From: Hyphomonadaceae bacterium BL14
GTDB lineage: Bacteria; Pseudomonadota; Alphaproteobacteria; Caulobacterales; Maricaulaceae
Assembly (NCBI GenBank): GCA_027627705.1
Contig: CP091242.1
Coordinates: 2,626,290-2,690,289 of the forward strand
DNA: 64,000 nt
Direction of reading: 5' to 3'
The number at the start of each line of letters is the position of its first letter. Positions within the stretch are counted from its first letter, which is position 1. A program made the translations under genes and the position numbers. The notes under the pieces are model-generated. The model saw only the letters and a list, made by a program, of their open reading frames with translations. It made no database searches and was not told the origin of the DNA. Of this stretch, positions 34,536 through 42,712 are shown piece after piece.

Positions 34536-34973
34536 ATGACCGAGGAGATGAGTCGCGCCCTGTCCGCCGCCGAGCGGATCTGCCGGAGCCGGGGTCTGGC
34601 CCTGACGCCCGTGCGCAAGCGCGTGCTGGAACTGCTGCTGGAAGCCAGTGCGCCGGTGAAGGCCTATGATCTGCTGGCTGCCTTGCGGCCCGGTGCCAGC
34701 GCCCAGCCGCCGACCATCTACCGGGCGCTGGATTTCCTGACCCGGGCGGGTCTGGCCCACCGCGTGGAAGCGCTCAACGCCTACACAGCCTGCGTCCATG
34801 CAGGCGGGCGCGGCACGGCAGAGCTCTATGTGTGCGAAACCTGCGGCCTGGTGGAGGAGCGCCACCGCAAGGAACCCGCCTCCGAGGGGCCGGGCGGGTT
34901 TCAGGTGAGCCGGTCGGTGATCGAGCATTACGGTCACTGCGCCGCGTGCGCTGTGGCCAGCCAGAACGCCTGA
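34536..34973 (+). CDS. zur: Zinc uptake regulator Zur (Fur family)
   Basis: A 145-aa metalloregulator. The winged-helix part (LALTPVRKRVLELLLEASAP, then PPTIYRALDFLTRAGLAHR) is followed by the metal and dimer domain. C100/C103 (YVCETC) and C135/C138 (HCAAC) form the structural zinc site, and H88 lies in the sensing region. The short form with a late CxxC matches Zur rather than Fur. It diverges from the His-rich receptor. The ATG at 34536 has TTAGGA upstream; an ATG at 34548 is an alternative. Confidence 0.9.
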   Translation: MTEEMSRALSAAERICRSRGLALTPVRKRVLELLLEASAPVKAYDLLAALRPGASAQPPTIYRALDFLTRAGLAHRVEALNAYTACVHAGGRGTAELYVCETCGLVEERHRKEPASEGPGGFQVSRSVIEHYGHCAACAVASQNA

Positions 34974-34986
34974 GCGGGAGGCGCGC

Positions 34987-35910
34987 ATGATCCCCTTGTG
35001 GCGCGGCAATGCCAATGCCTGGGAATGTGACGAGCTGGGCCATCTCAATGTGCGCTTCTATCTCGCCAAAGCCTGGGAGGCGATCGAGGCCCTGGCAGAG
35101 ACGCTCAATATGCGTGCCGCCTTCCAGCCGGGTGCCACCGCGACGCTGATTGCGCGCGAGATCGATATCCGGTTCCTGGCCGAGGTGCGGCCCGGCGCGC
35201 CGCTGGTCATCAAGGGCATTGTCACAGGCTTTGACGATACCAGCCTGACGGCGGTGCTGGTGATCGAGCATGCGGCGCTCGCACGCCCGGCGGCCACTAT
35301 GCGCCTGCGCCTTGATCATGCCGATCCGTTGACCGCGCGGCCATTCCCCTGGAGTGCGCGCGCCCGCGCGCACCTCGAAAGCCTGCTCGGCGCGGCACCC
35401 GCGCAAAGTGCCGCACGGTCTCTTTCTACATGCCAGCCGGCGTCAGATGTATCGGTGTCACGCGCCGACGCTCTGGGCCTTCAGGAGATCGGGCGCGGAC
35501 GCGTCAACACCCAGGATGCTGACCGGTTCGGGCGCATGCGGGCCGAGTTCGCGCTGGGCAAGGTGTCCAGCAGCGTGGTCCATTTCGCCGGCGGCTTTCC
35601 GGAGCAGTGGGAGGTCTACCGCTCCGGCGCGCCGCTGGATGCTGCCAGCGTGCTGCTGGAGGCCCGGATCGTCATGCGCCGCTGGCCTGTGGCGGGCGAG
35701 GGATATGTCATCCGGTCGGGGCTTGCCGGCGCGAACCGCAATGTGCGCCATCTGGTCCATTGGATCTGCGATCCGGTCAGCGGCGGAGCGCTGTGGACCA
35801 TGGAAGGCGTCGGCGGTCTTCTGGATCTGGAGACGCGGCGCCTGAGGCCGGTCGAGGTGGATGCGCTGGCTTCCCTGCAGTCAGCAGTGGTTACCGGTCT
35901 GACGGTCTGA
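34987..35910 (+). CDS. Tandem hot-dog acyl-thioesterase-like protein
   Basis: A 307-aa protein with two hot-dog folds. The first begins WECDELGHLNVRFYLAKAWEA, the 4HBT-type D...N/HxxYF active-site pattern. The second spans about 165-300 (DADRFGRMRAEFALGK, then VRHLVHWICDP). Such proteins cleave acyl-CoA or acyl-ACP thioesters. It starts 13 bp after zur on the same strand, so it may be cotranscribed, with no obvious functional link. Confidence 0.75.
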   Translation: MIPLWRGNANAWECDELGHLNVRFYLAKAWEAIEALAETLNMRAAFQPGATATLIAREIDIRFLAEVRPGAPLVIKGIVTGFDDTSLTAVLVIEHAALARPAATMRLRLDHADPLTARPFPWSARARAHLESLLGAAPAQSAARSLSTCQPASDVSVSRADALGLQEIGRGRVNTQDADRFGRMRAEFALGKVSSSVVHFAGGFPEQWEVYRSGAPLDAASVLLEARIVMRRWPVAGEGYVIRSGLAGANRNVRHLVHWICDPVSGGALWTMEGVGGLLDLETRRLRPVEVDALASLQSAVVTGLTV

Positions 35911-35920
35911 GGTGCCGGCC

Positions 35921-36745
35921 TCAGGCGGCGGCGCGGTTCTTGGAATCGGCGCGCGCATAGAGGCCGCGATGGCCCTCTACCGGGCGCAACGCGTCGCACA
36001 GCCCGATCACGGTCTCCGAGGTACCGAGGATCAGATAGCCGTCATCGGCCATCTGGGCGGCCAGCCGGTTGAGGATGTTCGTTTTGGTCTCGATATCGAA
36101 ATAGATCAGCACATTACGGCAGAAGATGACGTCCATGCGCCCCAGGCGGGAGAAATCGTCGAGCAGGTTGGACTGCTCGAAGCGCACCTTCTGGCGCAGA
36201 TGCGCCTTGACCCGCCAGGCTTCACCGGCCTGTTCGAAATGCTTCACCAGACGCTGGATCGACAGTCCGCGCTGCACTTCGAACTGACTGTAGAGCGCGG
36301 CCTTGGCCTTCTCCAGAACCGCCCGGCTCATGTCTGTAGCGAGGATGTCAGCGTTCGGGCCGCCTGCCTCGTCCAGCAGCATGGCCAGCGAATAGGGCTC
36401 CTGGCCCGACGAGGCCGCCGCACACCAGATTTTCAGCGTCCGGCCTGCGCGTGCCGTCTTGAGGGTCGGCGCGACCACGTTTTCAAACAGATCGAACGGG
36501 GTCTTGTCACGAAAGAAGAACGTCTCGTGGGTCACCAGCGCCTCGCACACATCTGTGAGGATCGCCTTGTCACCACGCATCATGGCGTCGATCAGCGGCT
36601 CGATAGCGGCAAAGCCTGACCGGCGCGCCAACGGGCCGAGGCGGCTTTCGACCAGATAGGCCTTCTCCGGACCCAGCACGAGCCCGGTGCGCGCACGCAC
36701 CTCGCGGCACAGATAGTCAAACTTGCTCGGTGCCAACTGGCTCAT
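35921..36745 (-). CDS. cheR: CheR chemoreceptor methyltransferase
   Basis: A 274-aa SAM-dependent enzyme methylating glutamates on chemoreceptors. An N-terminal helical domain (FDYLCREVRARTGLVLGPEK) precedes the methyltransferase domain with KIWCAAASSGQEPYSLAMLL, DILATDMSRAVLEKAK and MDVIFCRNVLIYFD. It overlaps cheB by 4 bp and is last in the cheA-W-Y-B-R operon. The ATG at 36745 was chosen because the longer open frame lies inside cheB. Confidence 0.95.
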   Translation of the reverse strand: MSQLAPSKFDYLCREVRARTGLVLGPEKAYLVESRLGPLARRSGFAAIEPLIDAMMRGDKAILTDVCEALVTHETFFFRDKTPFDLFENVVAPTLKTARAGRTLKIWCAAASSGQEPYSLAMLLDEAGGPNADILATDMSRAVLEKAKAALYSQFEVQRGLSIQRLVKHFEQAGEAWRVKAHLRQKVRFEQSNLLDDFSRLGRMDVIFCRNVLIYFDIETKTNILNRLAAQMADDGYLILGTSETVIGLCDALRPVEGHRGLYARADSKNRAAA

Positions 36746-37824
36746 GACAGTCCTTTCAGTCGGCGGGCGATTTCCGGCCCGATATCGCTCAATGGCAAAA
36801 TCATGTCGGCCAGCCCGGCTTCGGCGACGGCACCGGGCATGCCCCAGACCACGCTGCTGGCCTGGTCCTGCACGATCACTTGCGCGCCTGTTGTGCGCAG
36901 GCGCCGCACGCCTTCGCGCCCGTCCGACCCCATGCCGGTGAGCACCACGGCGAGCACATCGCGCGCGCCGGTGGCGGCCAGGCTCATGAAGAGCGGATCG
37001 ACGGCCGGACGGCAATAATTCACCGGCGGGTCCTCGTTGAGGGCGGCTTGAAGGCCGTCCTTTCCGGTCCGGACGGTCATGTGGAAGCCGCCTGGTGCCA
37101 GATAGATGCGGCCCGGCTTGATCGCTTCGCCGTCCACTGCCTCGGCGGCGGGCAAACCCAGCTTGGACAGGTGCTCGGCCAGAATCGCGGTGAACAGGGG
37201 CGGCATGTGCTGGGTGATCAGGACAGGGACGCGCGTGTCGGCGGGCAGGGCGCTCACCACTTCGCGCAAGGCCTGGGGCCCGCCGGTCGATGCGCCGATG
37301 GCGATGATTGACGGGCGCGCGGTGGATGCGCGCGCGGCAGGGCGCGGCATGGGCACCGTCACACGCGGCGGCGGCGTCAGACGCGGGCAAAGTGTGACCA
37401 GCTTCTGCAGCAATTCGGCCCGGTAGGCCTCGGCACCGCCGAGATGTCCAGCTTCGGGCTTGGCTGCGTAGTCAGCAGCGCCCAGCGACAGGGCCTTCAC
37501 CGTCACTTCCGCGCCCTGGCGCGTCAGGGTCGAGGCCATCACAACGCGCGCGCGCGGCGCGGCTTTCAGGATCAGTGGCAGGGCGGTCAGCCCGTCCATG
37601 CGCGGCATTTCCACGTCCAGCACGACCAGATCGGGCTGCAGCTCCGCGGCACGGCGAACGGCCTGTTCGCCATCGGGGCAGGTCGCAGCGAGGGTCAGCC
37701 TGGGGTCGGCGTCGATCCATCGCGCCACCAGGCCGCGCACCACCGCGCTGTCGTCTACCACAAGCACACGCGGGTTGGAGCCGGCGGGCGATGAAACGCG
37801 GGTCTGGGACGGGGCGGCGCTCAC
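36742..37824 (-). CDS. cheB: CheB chemoreceptor methylesterase
   Basis: A 360-aa response regulator: receiver domain with D24/D25 and phospho-acceptor D70 (VVLDVEMPRMDG), linker, and methylesterase domain with S179 (IGASTGGPQAL), H206 (TQHMP) and the Asp of TGMGSDGREG. It removes receptor methyl groups for adaptation. The start appears to be GTG at 37824 with AGGAGA upstream. It lies 32 bp after cheY. Confidence 0.95.
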   Translation of the reverse strand: MSAAPSQTRVSSPAGSNPRVLVVDDSAVVRGLVARWIDADPRLTLAATCPDGEQAVRRAAELQPDLVVLDVEMPRMDGLTALPLILKAAPRARVVMASTLTRQGAEVTVKALSLGAADYAAKPEAGHLGGAEAYRAELLQKLVTLCPRLTPPPRVTVPMPRPAARASTARPSIIAIGASTGGPQALREVVSALPADTRVPVLITQHMPPLFTAILAEHLSKLGLPAAEAVDGEAIKPGRIYLAPGGFHMTVRTGKDGLQAALNEDPPVNYCRPAVDPLFMSLAATGARDVLAVVLTGMGSDGREGVRRLRTTGAQVIVQDQASSVVWGMPGAVAEAGLADMILPLSDIGPEIARRLKGLS

Positions 37825-37856
37825 GATCTCATGTCTCCTGGCCGGTTGACGCGGGG

Positions 37857-38222
37857 TCAGACCAGGCCGGCCTCGGCAAATTTGGATTCGATAATCTCGC
37901 CGTCGAACGGTTTCATCACGTATTCGTCCGCGCCTGCGCGCAGGGCCTGGGTGATGTGGGCCATGTCATTCTCGGTGGTGCAGAACACCACGACCGGCTT
38001 CTTGCCGCCGGCTTCGAGACGCAGCTTGATCAGAAAATCGAGCCCGTTCATCACCGGCATGTTCCAGTCCAGCAGGATGGCTTCCGGCATGGCCTTGCGG
38101 CAGGCGGTCAGGGCTTCCTGACCATCCCCGGCCTCCTCGCAGAGAAAGCCCATATCCTCGACAATCTTGCGCGCGACTTTCCGGATAACCCGGCTGTCGT
38201 CGACCACCAGACAGGTCTTCAT
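37857..38222 (-). CDS. cheY: CheY-type single-domain response regulator
   Basis: A 121-aa receiver with D8/D9, phospho-acceptor D52 (LLDWNMPVMNG), the switch threonine pair in VVVFCTTEND and the lysine in VMKPFD. It carries the CheA signal to the flagellar motor, or acts as a phosphate sink. The ATG at 38222 is preceded by GAGGAGG at 8 nt. It follows cheW by 12 bp. Confidence 0.94.
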   Translation of the reverse strand: MKTCLVVDDSRVIRKVARKIVEDMGFLCEEAGDGQEALTACRKAMPEAILLDWNMPVMNGLDFLIKLRLEAGGKKPVVVFCTTENDMAHITQALRAGADEYVMKPFDGEIIESKFAEAGLV

Positions 38223-38234
38223 CACGCGCCCTCC

Positions 38235-38684
38235 TCAGGCCGCCATCGCCGCGCGCCGCCCGATCAGGGCGCGCACGTCCAGAATCGCCAGGAGCTGGTC
38301 TTCCAGCCGGTAGACGCCCCGGATCAGGGCGCGCCAACGCGGATCGAGATGGCCGGGCGCGGGTTCCAGCGCTGCCGGGTCCAGGCGCAGTACCTCGCCC
38401 ACGATATCGACCAGCACACCATACAGATCCGAGCCCTCTTCCAGGCCCAGCGCCATCGCTGGCTCGTCTGCTTCGCGCGCACTCAGGCCGAGGCGGGTGC
38501 GGCTTTCCACCATGGTGACGATACGGCCGCGCAAATTAAGCAGGCCCGCAATCCCGTCCGGGGCGCGCGGCACCGACGTGATGGCCTGCGGGCTGAAGAC
38601 TTCGCGGATCTCGCTGACCTCCACGCCAAAAGGCTGGCCTCCGATGTGAACGGTCACGTATTCGATCAGCTCCTGCGTGCTCAT
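38235..38684 (-). CDS. cheW: CheW chemotaxis coupling protein
   Basis: A 149-aa SH3-like adaptor linking chemoreceptors to CheA. The blocks FGVEVSEIREVF, VPRAPDGIAGLLNLRGRIVTMV and YGVLVDIVGEVLRLD are diagnostic. The ATG at 38684 has GAGGGA at 8 nt. A GTG at 38699 would overlap the cheA stop (GTGA) and is possible. Confidence 0.93.
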   Translation of the reverse strand: MSTQELIEYVTVHIGGQPFGVEVSEIREVFSPQAITSVPRAPDGIAGLLNLRGRIVTMVESRTRLGLSAREADEPAMALGLEEGSDLYGVLVDIVGEVLRLDPAALEPAPGHLDPRWRALIRGVYRLEDQLLAILDVRALIGRRAAMAA

Positions 38685-38695
38685 CTGTGTTTCCC

Positions 38696-41404
38696 TCACG
38701 CTGCGCGCGCAGCTTGGTCAAGCGCGGCGATCAGACCGCCGCGGTCACTTGGGCGCATGATCGCAACAAAACCTTCAAGAATGCCTGAATGACTGTTTCC
38801 GACGCCCAGACGTGGCACATCTGCGAACAGGCTCTCTTCGGCCAGGCGCGCCAGTGCGGCCGGATCGCCCACCAGAACGTCATAGCGCGCACCCATCTGG
38901 GCGGCGTCACGCGCTTCGTGCAGGCTGCCCGCGACCGTCACGTCATAGCCCGCTGCTGCCAGAAGCGGTGCCAGCATGCGCCGGGAGAAGGCGTCCGCCT
39001 CCACCAGCAGGACCGCCGGCCGCGCAGCGCGCGTTGCGGCGCTGCGCTGGGGCGCGCCATCCCAGGCGCGCTCCATGAACCAGGCAATGTCGAGCATTTC
39101 TGTGGCTTTGCCCTTGAGAATCGCAGAGCCGATGACGCCGGGCCGGTCAGACCCCAGTTCCAGCTCCAGCGCCTCTTCGACCACATCGATGATCGCGTCC
39201 ACCGCGACGCCCGCCGAGCGGTCGTCCTCGGCGAACACCAGCACGGGCTGGCGCCCTTCGGTGCGGAAGGCGTCCGGACCGGCCGCATGAGCCAGCGGCA
39301 AAAGCCGGCCGCGATACTGCACCACATGACGCCCGTCGACGATCTCGATCGCGCTGGCGTCAATGTCTTCCAAGCGTGTGATCAGGCTGACCGGCACGGC
39401 CTTGGGTTCTGTTCCGCCGGCGCGCACCAGCAGCAGGCGTTGGCGCAACGCAGCCTGGTCGCCCGCACCGTCAGCCGTTTCGGTGCCCTGATCCTGGTCC
39501 TCGCCTTCCAGCGCGGTCTCCTGGGCCAGGCCATTGGGATCAAGGATCATGATAACCGAGCCATCGCCCAGAATCGTGGCACCGGAGAACATGTTGAGCT
39601 GGCGCAGCGGCCCGGACAGCGGCTTGACCACGATCTCGACCGTGTCGACGACATCGTCCACCACCAGCCCGATGCGCCGTCCTGACGCCTCCAGCACGAT
39701 CACATAGCCGGCCGGTGTTTCGGTGCCGGTCGCACTGGGGTCGAGCACGCCCGACAGAGCGACCACGGGCAGCAGCCGGTCGCGCAGGCGGATCAGGTGG
39801 GCACCATTGAGTGTTTCCACCTTGACCGCGGAACCCGGGCCGACGCGCACCAGTTCGCGCACGGACAGTTGCGGGGCTGCGAAACGGGCACCGCCCGCCT
39901 TCACAATCAGGGCCGAAATGATGGCGAGGGTGAGAGGGATCTTGATCGTGAAAGCCGTGCCTCCGCCCGGCGTGGATGCCAGGTCGATAGCGCCGCCGAT
40001 CTGTTCGATATTGGTGCGCACAACGTCCATGCCGACGCCGCGGCCAGACAGGCTGGTGACCGCGGCAGCGGTGGAGAAGCCCGGCGCGAAGATGAAGCGC
40101 TGGATCTGAGCCTCGCTCATCCCGGCGAGCTCTTCCGGAGTGGCGAGCCCTTTTTCCAGCACTTTCTCGCGGATGCGGCCGGCGTTCAGGCCGGCACCGT
40201 CATCGGAGATCTTCATGATGATCGCGCCGCCTTCGTGATAGGCGGACAGGCGGATTGTGCCGGTCTCAGGCTTGCCGGCGGCGGCGCGCGCGGCCGGACT
40301 TTCGATCCCGTGATCGCAGGAATTGCGGATCATGTGGGTGAGCGGATCCTTGATCAGCTCCAGCACCTGACGGTCGAGCTCGGTATCCTCGCCTTCCTGG
40401 ATCAGCCGGATCTTTTTGCCGAGGTCCTGGCAGGCATCGCGCACGATGCGCGGCAGCTTGCGCCAGGCGTCGCCCACCGGCTGCATGCGGGTTTTCATCA
40501 CCCCGTCCTGCAGCTCGCCGGTCACCGAAGTGAGGCGCTGGAGCGGCCCTTTGAGCTCGCTGTCCTCGCTGTCCATCACCAGTTGCTGCATCTGATTGCG
40601 GGCGAGCACCAGCTCGGACACCGTCGTCATCAGATTTTCGAGCACGTCCACGCTGACGCGGATCGTCGCGCTGCTGCGCGCACCGCCCGACGCAGCGCCG
40701 GTGTCGTTGGCGGAAACCGGGCCGGCGCTGGGTGTCACGTCCATCTCCTCATCCCGGTCCAGGTGGGCGGCCTGGACGGCACCGGGCGCGTCTGGCTCGT
40801 CTTCTTCAGGGCCCGGCGTGGACATGAAGGCAGCTTCCAGATCGGCCAGCGACACTTCGCCCGGACGCAGTGCACGGCCGAGATCGGAATCGAAGGGCGA
40901 GTCCGGATCCGGTGCGGCGTCCGGTCCTGCGCTGACGGTTTCGACCGCGACCGGCTCGGGTTCAGGCTCCGGTGCGGGCGTGGGCGCGGGCGCGGGTGCC
41001 GGCTTCGGCGCTGCTGCCGCCGTGCTGCGGCCCTCCGCCATGGCTTCCAGCTGGGCGATCAGATCGCTGTCATCACCGTCCGGCTCTGCGCCGTCCGCTT
41101 CCAACCCGCCCAGGATCATCTTGATCCGGTCTAGAGACTGGAGCACCAGCGTCACCGCTGTGCTGTCCGCCACAAGGGTGCCGTCCCGGAAGCGGCCCAG
41201 AAGCGTTTCGCCCGCATGGGCAACGGCTTCGAGCCGGGTCAGCGCGAGAAAGCCGCACGTGCCCTTGATGGTGTGCAGGAGGCGGAAAATATTGTCCAAA
41301 GTCGCCCGGTCGCCGGGATTGGCTTCGAACTTGACGAGCTCGGAGTCAATGACATCGAGGCTTTCGGCCGTCTCTGCGAGGAATTCGCCAATCAGTTCGT
41401 CCAT
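38696..41404 (-). CDS. cheA: CheA histidine kinase with second CheW-like and C-terminal receiver-like domain
   Basis: A 902-aa chemotaxis kinase. The Hpt domain has H44 (FRLLHTIKGTCGF). An Ala/Pro/Glu-rich linker (about 125-250) has no clear P2 domain. Dimerisation and ATPase domains carry LTHMIRNSCDHGIE, KISDDGAGLN, IFAPGFSTA and SGRGVGMDVV, followed by a CheW-like domain. Beyond that lie a second CheW-like segment and a receiver-like domain near the end (VLLVEADAFSRRMLAPLLAAAGYDV, in pieces), in which the first acidic pair is altered to E-A-D. Kinase and receiver may feed back within one protein. Confidence 0.93.
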   Translation of the reverse strand: MDELIGEFLAETAESLDVIDSELVKFEANPGDRATLDNIFRLLHTIKGTCGFLALTRLEAVAHAGETLLGRFRDGTLVADSTAVTLVLQSLDRIKMILGGLEADGAEPDGDDSDLIAQLEAMAEGRSTAAAAPKPAPAPAPTPAPEPEPEPVAVETVSAGPDAAPDPDSPFDSDLGRALRPGEVSLADLEAAFMSTPGPEEDEPDAPGAVQAAHLDRDEEMDVTPSAGPVSANDTGAASGGARSSATIRVSVDVLENLMTTVSELVLARNQMQQLVMDSEDSELKGPLQRLTSVTGELQDGVMKTRMQPVGDAWRKLPRIVRDACQDLGKKIRLIQEGEDTELDRQVLELIKDPLTHMIRNSCDHGIESPAARAAAGKPETGTIRLSAYHEGGAIIMKISDDGAGLNAGRIREKVLEKGLATPEELAGMSEAQIQRFIFAPGFSTAAAVTSLSGRGVGMDVVRTNIEQIGGAIDLASTPGGGTAFTIKIPLTLAIISALIVKAGGARFAAPQLSVRELVRVGPGSAVKVETLNGAHLIRLRDRLLPVVALSGVLDPSATGTETPAGYVIVLEASGRRIGLVVDDVVDTVEIVVKPLSGPLRQLNMFSGATILGDGSVIMILDPNGLAQETALEGEDQDQGTETADGAGDQAALRQRLLLVRAGGTEPKAVPVSLITRLEDIDASAIEIVDGRHVVQYRGRLLPLAHAAGPDAFRTEGRQPVLVFAEDDRSAGVAVDAIIDVVEEALELELGSDRPGVIGSAILKGKATEMLDIAWFMERAWDGAPQRSAATRAARPAVLLVEADAFSRRMLAPLLAAAGYDVTVAGSLHEARDAAQMGARYDVLVGDPAALARLAEESLFADVPRLGVGNSHSGILEGFVAIMRPSDRGGLIAALDQAARAA

Positions 41405-41499
41405 GGGATCGCCTGGAGTTGGTTAACATGACACTCCAGCTGTTTTGCCACGGACCGGGTTAATGTAGTCTTGGCAATCTGCACTAGCCTGCGAATTCT

Positions 41500-42174
41500 T
41501 TATTCCGCCGCCTGCTCGCGCTGGCCAGGACCGGTGAGGGCGGTGAATTCGATGCGCTCCTCGCTGACGCTTGCCTCGGCCCGGCCGCCGCTCTCGCGTG
41601 CCATCAGGCCGGCGTAATAGGGCTGCACCGAACGGCCATCGAAACCATCCTCGGGGCGTTCGCCGCGCAGGGCCAGCACATAGGACGGATCGAGACGCAG
41701 GCGCGGCCCGGCCGAGACCACGCGCAGGCGCGCGCCGCCACCGGCCGACGCATGGGCCTCCACCGTCACCGTGCCACCGCGCGGCAGAGCGTCCACAGCC
41801 AGCCAGACCAGATTGAGCAGGATGCGCGCGGCGTGCTTGTCGATGACGCCCTCAGCCGGTTTCCAGACCAGGTCCGGACGGGCTTCGGCGAACATCGCCG
41901 TGCTCAGCTTTTGCATTTCGCCAAGGCTCATCTCGCCGCCGCGGTTTCCTGCGGCACCAAAGCACACCCGGGCATATTCGATCTTCGCGCCCAGCTGGCG
42001 CATGCTCGAGCGCAGCAATGACAGCGCATCCTCGCGCATGTCGCCGGCATTGGGGTCGTCCAGCACACCCATAGCCGCGCCCATGCCCTGAACAGGGTTG
42101 GAAAAATCATGACAGACCCGCGAGGCCAGAAGCGCCGCAAGCTCGGAAGCGGAGGGGATGATGTGCGTGCTCAT
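41500..42174 (-). CDS. chpT: ChpT-like histidine phosphotransferase
   Basis: A 224-aa protein with a DHp-like helical hairpin and a degenerate ATPase-like domain. H22 in LASRVCHDFSNPVQG matches the phosphorylated histidine of Caulobacter ChpT, which relays phosphate from CckA to CtrA and CpdR. It is encoded 95 bp upstream of cheA on the same strand. Whether it serves the cell-cycle relay or the che cluster cannot be told from sequence, but the ChpT family itself is clear. Confidence 0.85.
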   Translation of the reverse strand: MSTHIIPSASELAALLASRVCHDFSNPVQGMGAAMGVLDDPNAGDMREDALSLLRSSMRQLGAKIEYARVCFGAAGNRGGEMSLGEMQKLSTAMFAEARPDLVWKPAEGVIDKHAARILLNLVWLAVDALPRGGTVTVEAHASAGGGARLRVVSAGPRLRLDPSYVLALRGERPEDGFDGRSVQPYYAGLMARESGGRAEASVSEERIEFTALTGPGQREQAAE

Positions 42175-42230
42175 GACGTGAGCCTTAGCCGATTCGCGGC
42201 CCGTCAGAGGTTAACGCGCTGCGCGATCGT

Positions 42231-42455
42231 TCAGGGCTCGCGGTCGATATCGTCATGGCCGTGGCGGGCCGAATAGAACACCAGCGTCATCAGCCCGCCG
42301 CCGACCGCCAGCGACAGGACGACGCCCAGGGCCATGGCCAGCCAGCCGTGCCAGGTGATCTGCAATCCCCCGCCACCCAGCCCCCAGATCGCGAAGGCAA
42401 TCGAAGCGACGAGCAAAATGCCCAACGTCCCGGCGAGTAGGAGAGTCTTGTTCAT
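42231..42455 (-). CDS. Two-helix small membrane protein, function unknown
   Basis: A 74-aa protein with helices around LLLAGTLGILLVASIAFAIW and WLAMALGVVLSLAVGGGLM, and a polar HGHDDIDREP tail. It lies 56 bp upstream of chpT on the same strand and diverges from the M23 peptidase gene. Confidence 0.7.
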   Translation of the reverse strand: MNKTLLLAGTLGILLVASIAFAIWGLGGGGLQITWHGWLAMALGVVLSLAVGGGLMTLVFYSARHGHDDIDREP

Positions 42456-42712
42456 GGCTGCAGCTGTCTTCTCACCTGGCCCGTCGGGGCGTTGTCTTAT
42501 CGTTAACGCGCGGTAACGCTAATTGATCTTGGCAATACGAGCCGTCTGGGTCACCATCATATGCGTTCCGGCTGACCGCAAAAGCAGACTGATCCAGATC
42601 GGTCTGATATTTGCTAGCTGGTTTGCAGCGCTCCGGCGCCAGCCGCTAAATGCTCATCTCGGAGGGGAGATGGGACCTCAGACCACTGGAAGCAACAGGG
42701 ATATCCGCATCC

